This document shows, piece by piece, positions 1 through 8,409 of a stretch of 64,000 nucleotides of DNA (within the stretch, counting starts at the first letter, position 1; every line of letters starts with the position of its first letter). Source of the stretch: Ignavibacteriales bacterium (GTDB lineage: Bacteria > Bacteroidota > Ignavibacteria > Ignavibacteriales > Ignavibacteriaceae). Position numbers and translations under genes: made by a program. The stretch lies in NCBI GenBank assembly GCA_016714125.1, contig JADJNX010000022.1, forward strand, positions 1-64,000, written 5' to 3'. Below the pieces are notes generated by a model. It was not told where the DNA came from. It did not search any database and saw only the letters and a list, made by a program, of their open reading frames with translations.

Positions 1-1176
1 ACAACAATCCTTTCAACTGGGGAGTTGGCTTTTTTACCAACGGCGGAATGGGTGCTGATTTAACTCTTAAACATGCTCTTTATCGCAATCAGGATGGTTC
101 GTATAACCTGCAAAAATACCACTCAATGCTTGCTTCGATGCAGGGTGGACTAACGGCAGCTTACAAATTCAGTCCAAAATTCTCCGTCGGCGTTTCATTG
201 CACATGGTTTACAGTATGCTCGAGTTCTCGATGCCATATTCCCTCAATCCTTCCATTATGAAAGGTTTTGCGATGCCGGGAATGACATTTGGACAGATGT
301 TTGCCGCTCCCATCAATGGGTGGATTTGGTTACACCGAAGTTACAGCTACCGCTGAAATGAAAGAGCTTACCGCGATTGGATTTAATGGCAAAATTGTGG
401 CTTACAAAGTAAATGAAGAACTTTCGATGGGATTAAGTTATACACTTCCCACAAACCTCACTTACAAAAATGGCAAAGCATCAATGGATATGACAGCCCA
501 GCTTAACGATGCATTTGGCAAAGCTGTTGCGGGATACATGCAACAAAATCCGGGCAAACTCCTGCTGAAGCACAAGCCGCAGTGGCAGCTCAATTTGGTG
601 GAATGGGTATCGATCTGAGTAAAGGTGTTGTAGCCAACTATGACCTTAGTGTTGATCTGAATTTCCCACAAACCATTGGTTTTGGAATCGCATATAAAGC
701 ATCACCAAAACTTAACTCTCTGCTGATTTTGAATGGGTTAACTGGGAAAAAGCTTTTGACAAGATGACCATTAAACTAACAAATGGCACCAATTCAAATA
801 TCAACACGATGCTTGGAAATCCGGAGCTTTTGATCTCGAATTTCCAATGAACTGGAAAAACAGTTTTGTCATTAAAGTTGGTGGAGAATATAAATTCTCT
901 CACAAATTTGACGGCAGACTTGGTTATGCTTACGGCTCAAACCCCGTTCCCGAAACCACAGTTTTCCCCGTTTTCCCTGCAATTGTTGAACATCATGTAA
1001 TGGCAGGATTATCATTTCATGCATCCAGGGCGTTAACCCTTAATGCTGCATTTGAGATGGCTTTGAACAAATCGTTTACCGCCTCAAATCCAAGCCTTAT
1101 TGCTGCAGAATACAGTGCAAGTACCAGCCAACTGGCTACCACTCTCATTCACTTCTCTGCAACATATAATTTTTAG
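1..1176 (+). CDS. FadL/OmpP1-type outer-membrane transport protein, 5'-partial and frame-broken
   Basis: This is the C-terminal part of an outer-membrane beta-barrel of the OmpP1/FadL family, which passes hydrophobic substrates such as long-chain fatty acids. The frame is open from base 3 with the family-like stretch NNPFNWGVGFFTNGG, so the start lies left of the window. The protein runs through alternating barrel strands and ends in the aromatic residue typical of barrel proteins (HFSATYNF). Continuity is broken at about 310, 555, 718 and 778. Each break is healed by a one-base indel: the PAEAQAAVAAQFGGMGIDL segment, for example, reads through near 560-620 in a shifted frame. A hairpin terminator follows at 1186-1215. 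Family assignment is fairly secure; the substrate is inferred from the family. Confidence 0.72.
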
Positions 1177-1185
1177 TCCCCTCTT

Positions 1186-1215
1186 AAAACTGCCGGAGCA
1201 ATCCGGCAGTTTTTA
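1186..1215. terminator. Bidirectional hairpin terminator between convergent fadL-like and dnaE-like genes
   Basis: The inverted repeat AAAACTGCCGG / CCGGCAGTTTTT has a 6-base loop. It has a T tract on the + side and an A tract that reads as T on the - side, so it can serve both convergent genes. Confidence 0.8.
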
Positions 1216-1255
1216 CTTTCATTATGCTCCCAAAATAATACCTGATATTTAATAC

Positions 1256-4200
1256 CTACCCTGCGTATGCCCTTATCAATTTTTCCTTGTCGAGGTTGAG
1301 GGTGATTTGTGTTTCCTCTTCAAAGATTTTTTCGTTTTCACCGTTGTAACTGCTTTCGGAATATGTTGCACCCTGAAGCAGCTCCATGTCAAGCTCACCA
1401 CCAATCACCTCAAGTTTGTTTACAATCAGGTTGTTTCCGCTTAATGCGTCAACCTTTCCCTCCACCAGATATGGACCAAACGACAACGTTTTTTCGGCAT
1501 ATTTAGCATAGCTTTCGGGGAAAAGCACTGCTTCAAAAGTATCGGTCAGATCCTCAAGTGAAAGAAATTTCATAGCCTTGCCATCTTTTGTCCTTATCCG
1601 TTTGGCGGTCATAAACCAGCCGACCATCTTAACATTTTTCCCGTGCATTTTGGGAATTTCAGATGCGGTGGTCACACTTGGATCGTTGATCCATCCCCCA
1701 TAAAACTGTAAGGGGTGACGGGTCACCATATAGTCGAATGCCTTCATTTCCGCGAGGCACTTCTCCTCAATTGAATAGTCAAGCCCGTCGATTACCTTGT
1801 TTTCAAGTTCAATTTCCTCCTCGGCAAAAAGACTTTCCTGGAGGGTATCGAGTATCCGCCTGTATTTAACATAGATGTCAAGTTGCCTGAGAAGGTCGGG
1901 GCGGGCCATCCCAAAACAGTCCATTGCCCCACACTTTATCAGATGAACCGTGTCTTCAAACCCGGCACGGGTTCTTACCAAAAAATCTTTTAGGGAAGTG
2001 TAGTCACCGTTTTCCTTCCTCTCCTCAATCACAGTTTCTGCGGTATTTCTTTTAAGATTTTTAATCGCTTGCAGACCAATCCGAAGTTGATCCCCCTTCC
2101 CCATGTATGAATAAAAACTTTTGTTTACACACGGCAGAAGGATTTTCAGGCCCAGCCTGCGTGCCTCCTGGATGTAAACAGCAGCAGAATAATAGCCTCC
2201 ACCGTTACTTAAGACACCCGCCATAAACTCAGCAGGATAATGGACTTTAAGGTATGCCACTTGATACGAAAGAAGAGCAAACGACGCACTGTGAGCCTTG
2301 CAAAATGCATAACCGGCAAAGGAGCTGATCTGTCGCCATAACTCTTTTGCCACATGTTTTTTTAATCCACGGGTATCACATGACTCAAAAAATCTCTCCT
2401 CAATCCGAATCATTGCACTTTTGCTTCGTAGCTTTCCACTCATTGCACGACGGAGAAGATCAGCCTCCTCAAGAGTGAGTCCGGCAATGTGATGCGCCAC
2501 CTTTATTACATCCTCCTGATAGATCATCACACCGTAGGTTTCACCTAATATCTTCTCCATCCCGGGGATCAGATACCTCCGCCTTTTGGGGTCTTTGTGC
2601 CGCGCAATAAACTCCTGCATCATTCCACTTTCTGCCACACCCGGACGAATGATCGAGCTTGCCGCAGTCAACATTTCAAATGTATCAACATCCAACCGTG
2701 TGAGCAGCGACCGCATTCCCGGCGACTCGATGTAAAAACACCCTATCGTCCTCCCCCTTTTTATGATATCAACAGTCTTTGCATCATTAAATAAAAACTC
2801 ATAATCAAAAATGTCAAAGTCCACCCCAGCCGCTTTCCGTGGTATCGGGCGGTGAAGGGAGATTATCTTTGTTTTCGACTGCTCCGGCAGCCGATAATCG
2901 ATCATGTCAAACATTGTTTACTGCATTCGTCATGGTTTCTCTGAGTACCCCAAGAGATCGCTGGCTGAGGAGATCGATCTTGATCAATCCCATATCTTCA
3001 ACGGGGTACATATCAGGCTGAGTGATAATTATCCCCAACCCCTTGTTACTTGCAAACTCGAGAGCAACAAAGTCGGTTATGGGAGTTGGAGTAATAACAA
3101 TTCCCCCCGGGTGAATGCTCAGGTGACGCGGGAAGGATGCCAGTCGCGAAGCGATTGTTATTATACTTTTCCACGGCTCCCCTTCAAACTTCAGTGATTT
3201 CGCCTCGGGGAACATGGTTGCCAGGTTTGAAAGATTTCTGGCATCAGTCCAGGGGATAAATTTGCTGTATTGTGATATCTCACTTTCGGCTATTCCAAAT
3301 ACTTTTGCCGTCTCCCTGAAAGCCGATCTTGCTCTAAATGTAACCGTTGTTGAAATCATCGCCACTTTGTCATAACCATACTTCTCAAAAACATATTTTA
3401 CTATTTCGTCCCTTTCACGCCATGAAAAATCGAGATCAACATCGGGGGGACTCATCCTTCCCCTGTTAAGGAATCGCTCAAAATAGAGGTCATATTTTAT
3501 CGGATCCACTTCTGTGAACCCAAGGCAATATGAAACAAGACTGTTCGCAGCCGACCCCCTGCCAAGCAACATCATTCCCCTCTGTTTTGCCTCCCTTACA
3601 ATATCCCAAACCACCAAAAAATAGTCGGGGAAACCAAGGTCGTTTATCACTTCAAGTTCATAACGCAGACGGTTGATAGCAGTCTCGGTGATCGTGTGAT
3701 ATCGCATCTCCAGCCCTTAAACGCAAGTTTCCACAAATATGAAAATGACGGTTCATTGTTTGGTGTGGGGAAAAGAGGAAATTTGGTCTTCCCCATCTCC
3801 AGATTCAAATTACAGTTGTCAACGATGTAATTTATGTTTTGAAGTGCACCCGGTATCTTTTTCCACTCCCGCATGACTTCTTCATAGCTCCTGAAATAAA
3901 AATCTTCCGGTTCGGTCTCCTCCGGTTTTATACTCCCAAGCGTTGTTCTTAGTCTTATCGCAGTAACGGTTTTATGAAGAAGATAATCCTCCTTATCCAG
4001 AAAATAAACGGGAGAAGTGGGGACATACCTGTAACCGTTGTTAATACAAAATTCGTAAACCTCCCTCGATAATTTTTTTGTGGATGGAGTTACAGGGAGC
4101 TCACCAAAAACAGTTGTCCTTTTCCCCGCGGCTTTCAGAAGTCTAATCGAAGGAGTAATAAGAAAAAGCCCGGGTAATTCACCCCTTACAAGTCCATCAA

Positions 4201-4502
4201 GTGTAAAACTCTCCCTCAATTTCCTGGCGGTAATTATCCTGCAAAGATTTGAATATCCTTCTCTCGTTGCTGCAAGAAGAAGAATATACTCTTTTGTATC
4301 AGCGGGATCATCGATATATGCCCCAAGAATTGGCTTTATCCCCTCTTCAGTGGCTTTTGTAAAACTGAATCAGTCCATACATGCCATTCCTGTCCGTAAG
4401 AGCAAGAGCCTTCATTCCAAAGCTCTTCGCCCGGCCGATCAGATCGTCTATCGATACCGCTCCCTGCAACAGGGAATAATTGCTGTGTGTGTGAAGCATC
4501 AT
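1256..4502 (-). CDS. DnaE2/ImuC-like error-prone DNA polymerase III alpha subunit (frame-broken)
   Basis: This is a C-family DNA polymerase of about 1,080 residues. It has an N-terminal PHP domain (MLHTHSNYSLLQG), the palm with GRGSAANSL, the catalytic PPDVDLDF pair (near residue 354) and the third acidic site KIDLLSQRSL (near 514), then a C-terminal OB fold (VKMVGWFMTAKRIRTKDG). It stops soon after the OB fold, so the long C-terminal region of replicative DnaE is absent, as in ImuC/DnaE2. The PHP motif TDRNG lacks the usual histidine of TDHG. I place the start at 4502 (ATG ATG CTG CAC) because homologues begin at this HTHS motif; the longer frame to 4580 would start inside the operator. Frames break near 4355, 3710 and 2907, each by one base. 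An operator identical to that of lexA lies at 4575-4594, so SOS induction is likely. It could instead be the main DnaE, but length and context favour a mutasome polymerase. Confidence 0.78.
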
Positions 4503-4504
4503 TC

Positions 4505-4541
4505 TAATGCAGTAATGCAGTAATGCAGTAATCCAATAATG
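4505..4541. repeat. 8-bp tandem repeat directly upstream of the polymerase start
   Basis: TAATGCAG occurs three times in direct succession (4505-4528), followed by a partial copy that leads into GTAATCCAATAATG (4528-4541). The block abuts the polymerase start codon, so it lies in the 5' untranslated region. A near-inverted copy of the last 14 bases (13 of 14) lies at 5507-5528 beside the dinB stop. Confidence 0.7.
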
Positions 4542-4574
4542 TGGCAAAAAATCATAATTTGTTCCTTCATAAAA

Positions 4575-4594
4575 TACCATACATTTGTATGGTA
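4575..4594. promoter_or_regulatory. Putative LexA operator upstream of the dnaE2-like gene
   Basis: TACCATACATTTGTATGGTA is an inverted repeat that is perfect except for its two central bases. The same 22 bases (AAAA plus the box) recur at 8249-8270 ahead of lexA. It lies about 75 bases before the polymerase start. LexA control is inferred from its occurrence upstream of both genes and from palindromic symmetry. Confidence 0.72.
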
Positions 4595-4643
4595 AAATAA
4601 GAAATAATTATGGTAATGTCAAGGGAATTGTTGAGTGGTGGGG

Positions 4644-4694
4644 AGTTTGTGGTGAATTAAACTGCGAAGGACGCAAAGATCGCAAAGAGGAGAT
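4644..4694. repeat. Intergenic 'CGCAAAG' repeat remnant
   Basis: The stretch AAACTGCGAAGGACGCAAAG followed by ATCGCAAAGAGG carries three imperfect GCRAAGR units. I recall this kind of non-coding motif as common between genes in several environmental phyla. No gene is seen in it. Confidence 0.4.
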
Positions 4695-4761
4695 TTTTTC
4701 TGTTCTAATTTAATTTATTAATTTAATCTTGCTTTTATTTTTTTTAATAACACTTTCGCTC

Positions 4762-5058
4762 ATGGCAATGGATTTAGAACAATATACAGTTATATACAGA
4801 GTGCATGCTCTGAAACGAATGTTTGAGCGGGATATAAGTGAAATTGAAGTATCTGATATATTGGAACATGGAGATGTTATAAATGAATATCCGGATGACT
4901 ATCCATATCCTTCAAAATTGATCAAAGGTTTTTCACAGGGGAAAATACTCCATGTATTAATTGCTGAAAACACTTCAGATAATGAGATAATTGTAATTAC
5001 TGTTTATGAACCGGACCCAAATCTTTGGGATTCAGAATTCAGGAGAAAGATAAAATGA
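4762..5058 (+). CDS. DUF4258 family protein, putative toxin partner
   Basis: This small protein (about 98 residues from the ATG at 4762) has the DUF4258 pattern: an early HALKRMFERDIS helix with the His/Arg pair, then EVSDILEHGDVINEYPDD and a C-terminal strand EIIVITVYEPDP. Members are found in toxin-antitoxin-like pairs, often beside MqsA/YgiT-type zinc-finger proteins, and that is the arrangement here: the stop overlaps the next start as ATGA. I chose 4762 because the longer frame from 4729 adds a hydrophobic leader unlike the family. No clear Shine-Dalgarno site is visible. The pair is on the opposite strand to the flanking SOS genes. The toxin role is inference from pairing and family. 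Confidence 0.7.
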   Translation: MAMDLEQYTVIYRVHALKRMFERDISEIEVSDILEHGDVINEYPDDYPYPSKLIKGFSQGKILHVLIAENTSDNEIIVITVYEPDPNLWDSEFRRKIK

Positions 5059-5282
5059 AATGCCCCGTATGTAAAAATGGAGAAACGAAAAAAGGTAAAG
5101 TGGTAGTAACTTTATCGAAGGATGAATTTATTACTGTTTATCGTAATGTACCTGCTGATATCTGCCAGAATTGTGGCGAGGAATTTGTTGATAGTTCAGT
5201 TGCACGCTCACTCCTTGAATTGTCGACCGAAACTTATCAGAAAGGTGTAATTGTTGATATCAGAGATTATAGAGCCGCATAA
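5055..5282 (+). CDS. YgiT/MqsA-type zinc-finger protein, putative antitoxin
   Basis: This protein of 75 residues has two CxxC zinc knuckles: MKCPVCKNGE at the N-terminus and ICQNCGEEF near residue 40. Between them lies the strand-rich stretch KGKVVVTLSKDEFITVYRNVPA. This matches the N-terminal zinc domain of MqsA/YgiT antitoxins, but the C-terminal helix-turn-helix of full MqsA is missing. The end (ARSLLELSTETYQKGVIVDIRDYRAA) is the form usually paired with DUF4258 or RelE-like partners. It starts at the ATG that overlaps the upstream stop by four bases, so the two are translationally coupled. Confidence 0.75.
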   Translation: MKCPVCKNGETKKGKVVVTLSKDEFITVYRNVPADICQNCGEEFVDSSVARSLLELSTETYQKGVIVDIRDYRAA

Positions 5283-5283
5283 A

Positions 5284-5420
5284 ATCCATCCGCGGAAATC
5301 CGTGTCATCCGTGGAACTATCCCCCTCCGCGGAAATCCGTTTAATCTGCGTGTACCTGTCCGCTGTGGTGGATCTGCGTCCCCTATAAAATCTGCGGAAT
5401 CCGTGGAACTATTCCTCTCA
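5284..5420. repeat. Imperfect 'TCCGCGGAAATCCGT' intergenic repeats
   Basis: TCCGCGGAAATCCGT occurs at 5289-5303 and 5326-5340, with further degenerate units (CATCCGTGGAACT, AATCTGCGTG, TCTGCGGAATCCGTGG) to about 5412. The block is GC-richer than its surroundings, has no coding potential that I trust and resembles dispersed intergenic repeats known from several environmental phyla. Confidence 0.55.
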
Positions 5421-5506
5421 CGGTTTTTCGTTTTGCAGACGGCAATCGGGACGATTACCACTCCTCACTCTAACGCCTAAAAACCCGTGTTCTGTTAAAA
5501 TTATTG

Positions 5507-5528
5507 CATTATTGGATTATTGGATTAC
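5507..5528. repeat. Short direct repeat at the dinB 3' end, inverted copy of 4528-4541
   Basis: CATTATTGGATTA (5507-5519) overlaps ATTATTGGATTAC (5516-5528). Each matches the reverse complement of 4528-4541 at 13 of 14 positions. The two blocks bracket the DUF4258/zinc-finger pair, and this one contains the dinB stop codon. Confidence 0.6.
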
Positions 5529-6669
5529 CTTGCTTCCCCCATATTAATAGCTTCAAAGCCATATTTCCCGCGGATCTGGTTTATTGCATTGATCATGTTG
5601 ACCCGTTTATCTTCGGTTGATTCAAAAAGTGAATGTTGTTCGTGATATTCTACAAATCCACTCATCCCTACGCCTATAAGTCTCACTCCCACTCTTCGGG
5701 TGTATGCTTTCCTGAATAGATCAACGGCAGTGGTGTAAACAAATTTATCATCATTGGTGGGAATCACCTGTTTTGCACGGGTAATGGTTGAAAAATCTGT
5801 GTATCGAAGTTTGATGTGGATATTTGTTGCCATACTCCCTTCATCCCTGATTTTTTGCGAAATCTTTGCAACAAGACCAAACATGATGGCTTCAATTTCT
5901 GCAGGGGATGAAATGTCCGATCTGAATGTCTGCTCACTTGAAATACTTTTTCGTTCTTCCCCCTCAGAAATATATTCAGTTCCTTTGCCATTGGCTTTTT
6001 CCCAAATGTCGAGTCCCCCTTTGCCAAAAACTGAAGCAAAATATTCAGCGGGCATTCTGGCGATATCACCGATGGTATAAATCCCCTCTTGCGTGCAATT
6101 CTTCAATAAAAACTTTCCCCACACTGGCATTGTTTCTGCCGGAAGTGGAGCAAGGAAATCTTTTTCCATTCCGGGAGCAACATAAGTGATCCCCTTGGTT
6201 TGTTAAAATCTGAACAAATTTTTGCAATCGTTTTGTTACTTCCGATACCAATTGAACCGGGAAGTTTCACTTTATCATAAATCTCCTGCAAAAGTCTTTC
6301 AGCCAAAAGCATTGGGTTACCATAAATTTTTTCACATCCCGTAAAGTCCATGTAAAATTCATCAACTGATGCCTGTTGGATCATGGGAGGATATTTTATC
6401 AGAATTTCACGAACCATATTGGAATAACGGCTGTATTCCCCATGACTTCCTCTGATAAATATGGCTTGTGGACACAGTTTGTATGCCCTGTTTGTGGGCA
6501 TTCCCGATCTCACTCCAAACTTCCTTGTCTCATAAGAACAGGCAGACACAACTCCCCTTCCACCGGGTTGACCTCCAACGATTACTGGTTTCCCCACCAG
6601 GGAGGGATCAAGTATCCGCTCTACTGATACAAAAAAAGTGTCAAGATCGAGATGAAAAATCAGTGACAA
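5525..6669 (-). CDS. dinB: DNA polymerase IV (DinB), frame-broken
   Basis: This is a Y-family translesion polymerase of about 380 residues. The catalytic acids are in place in HLDLDTFFVSVE (N-terminus) and SVDEFYMDFTG (near residue 105). The fingers motif YETRKFGVRSGMP is typical of DinB. The C-terminus carries QHSLF, a good match to the beta-clamp binding pentapeptide, followed by the usual KYGFEAI end. The frame breaks near 6185 in an AAGGGG run; one extra base joins NKPKG to ITYVAPGMEKDFLAPLP. The gene starts 3 bases after the DUF72 stop, in the lexA operon, so it is likely under LexA control. Its neighbours suggest that it works with the DnaE2-like polymerase in damage tolerance. Confidence 0.88.
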
Positions 6670-6672
6670 AGC

Positions 6673-7578
6673 TCATCCCCACAATTCTGCCTGAAGGTTT
6701 TTACTGATCGGTTTAAGCGACTGGAAATAGTTGCCTGTCTGGGGTGGCATATTCACTTTAACTTTTTCTTCGAGGTAGTGAATCAGTTCAAAGGCATTTG
6801 CAGGAGCATTTCCAGCTGGGTGATTGTTAAAAATCACAAACACTTCCCGCATTCCATCAACAACCTGTTTAATCAGTTGAGCAAGTTCTACCACCTCACC
6901 CGATGAATAGAGATAACGATATCTTTCGTTTTGTGCCTCGTAGGTTTGTTTGTTTCCGAAGTTTGAAATTGAATTTAACCAACCCTCTTCATTTCGGCCA
7001 TGCAGACGGATATATGCTCTTCCATTTACGGTATATAACTTAAAAGGAAGTGACTCCCCTATCTGAGGTTGGTCGATACTGGCAAAAACCAGATCCCATT
7101 CACGACAAAATTCGAGTGCCTCATCACTTCCCCAAGATTTATGTCTCACTTCAATAAACTTGTGGTATCCACAAAACTCGTCATTAAGATTCATAAGATA
7201 ATTTGCTGTAACAGAATTAAAGGGGAAAGAATATGGAAACTGAATCAACAGTCCCCCAAATCTCTCCCCGCGAACCAACACATTTAAAAGACTCCTTACT
7301 GCATCAATATTCTGTTTAACATACTCCCTTTTATGCGTAAAATCCTGGTGAAGTTTCACAGTAAAAGAAAAATCATCACTTTTCTCCACTTTTTTTAGCC
7401 ATTCAAGTGCAGTGCCGGGATGTGCATATTGATAATAAGTGGAATTGATCTCAACACAATTAAAATATTGTGAATAGTATGAAAGTTTCGAAAATTCCAT
7501 CCCCTGTTTTTGGGGATAAAACATCGGTGCCCAGTCTTTATATGACCAGCCCGCCGTTCCGATATGTATCTTTGCCAT
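6673..7578 (-). CDS. DUF72 (YecE-like) protein
   Basis: The protein (301 residues) begins MAKIHIGTAGWSYKDWAPMFYP, the DUF72 signature. It continues with FNCVEINSTYYQYAHP and LLIQFPYSF, and has the late motif VIFNNHPAGNAPANA. DUF72 proteins have a TIM-barrel-like fold and no settled biochemical role. Here the gene is sandwiched between lexA (14 bases upstream) and dinB (3 bases downstream), which ties it to the SOS operon and makes a DNA-metabolism role plausible; that is inference only. Length is normal for the family and the frame is intact. Confidence 0.85.
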   Translation of the reverse strand: MAKIHIGTAGWSYKDWAPMFYPQKQGMEFSKLSYYSQYFNCVEINSTYYQYAHPGTALEWLKKVEKSDDFSFTVKLHQDFTHKREYVKQNIDAVRSLLNVLVRGERFGGLLIQFPYSFPFNSVTANYLMNLNDEFCGYHKFIEVRHKSWGSDEALEFCREWDLVFASIDQPQIGESLPFKLYTVNGRAYIRLHGRNEEGWLNSISNFGNKQTYEAQNERYRYLYSSGEVVELAQLIKQVVDGMREVFVIFNNHPAGNAPANAFELIHYLEEKVKVNMPPQTGNYFQSLKPISKNLQAELWG

Positions 7579-7592
7579 CTCTCTGTCCCCTC

Positions 7593-8225
7593 CTAAGAAT
7601 ACCGGTTTGATTTCGCTTCCATGCTCCGGTAAATCCCAACAACTACCCCCACAATGTGAAAGTGGCGATATGACTCATCAACTGTTATTGGCACAAACTC
7701 GGGATTTTCTGAAACCAGCTCAATCACCTTCCCTTTTTTGAAATAACGCTTTACCACAGCCCCCTCATCAAGCACAGCGGCAACTATCTGACCATTCACG
7801 GGCTCAACGTTTGGATTCACAATTATTACATCACCGTTAAAGATGTAGGCATCTTTAAGACTCTGCCCCTTAACTTTTAGGAGGAATGATTCCTTAGGAA
7901 TTTTAATCATATTTGGAAGATCAACCGTATCGATCGCTCCCGGATAAATTGTTACAGGGCTTCCCGCAGCAGCTTCACCTATAATTGGTCTGGTGACAAA
8001 CATGTGATCATCAAGTCTAAGATCAATTCCACGGGCAACCTTTTCATCTCTTTGAATAAGTCCCTTTTTTTCAAGTGCCTGAAGATGCTCCCGAACTGTT
8101 GATCTGTTTTTATATCCAAATTCCTCTGCAATCTCAGAAAGCGACGGTGGCCACCCCTTTTCATCTCGAAAATCGATGATGAATTGAAGAATTTTTCGTT
8201 GTACTTCGGTTAATATTTTTGTCAT
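7593..8225 (-). CDS. lexA: LexA repressor
   Basis: This is the SOS repressor and self-cleaving S24 peptidase, 210 residues. The N-terminal winged helix (residues 1-65) includes GWPPSLSEIAEEFGYKNRSTVREHL. The cleavage site is Ala87-Gly88 in GEAAAGSPV. The catalytic pair is Ser122 in VKGQSLKDA (family norm GDSM) and Lys159 in GAVVKRYF. A near-palindromic operator sits 26 bases before the start, indicating autoregulation, and an identical one precedes the DnaE2-like gene. It heads a lexA-DUF72-dinB operon. Confidence 0.93.
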   Translation of the reverse strand: MTKILTEVQRKILQFIIDFRDEKGWPPSLSEIAEEFGYKNRSTVREHLQALEKKGLIQRDEKVARGIDLRLDDHMFVTRPIIGEAAAGSPVTIYPGAIDTVDLPNMIKIPKESFLLKVKGQSLKDAYIFNGDVIIVNPNVEPVNGQIVAAVLDEGAVVKRYFKKGKVIELVSENPEFVPITVDESYRHFHIVGVVVGIYRSMEAKSNRYS

Positions 8226-8248
8226 TTAACATCTCAAGGTTGTTTTAC

Positions 8249-8270
8249 AAAATACCATACATTTGTATGG
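8249..8270. promoter_or_regulatory. Putative LexA operator upstream of lexA
   Basis: The core ACCATACATTTGTATGG (8254-8270) belongs to a 22-base stretch identical to 4571-4592. The inverted repeat CCATACA / TGTATGG is centred 37 bases before the lexA start, a normal autoregulatory position. Confidence 0.75.
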
Positions 8271-8409
8271 CTAATGTATAATTTTTATTTGAGAATGTCA
8301 AGTGTTTTTTTTGGTAACTTTGTTTGATCGATTGCAGATTTTGCTTACCCAAAAAATATTATCGATTTAACTTCTATATTTCGTTATCAACAAATGGAAT
8401 TTCCTCAAA

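Noticed and set aside
4503..4580. Extended N-terminus of the polymerase starting at 4580
   Set aside because: It would translate the 8-bp tandem repeat and start within the operator; homologues begin at the HTHS motif.
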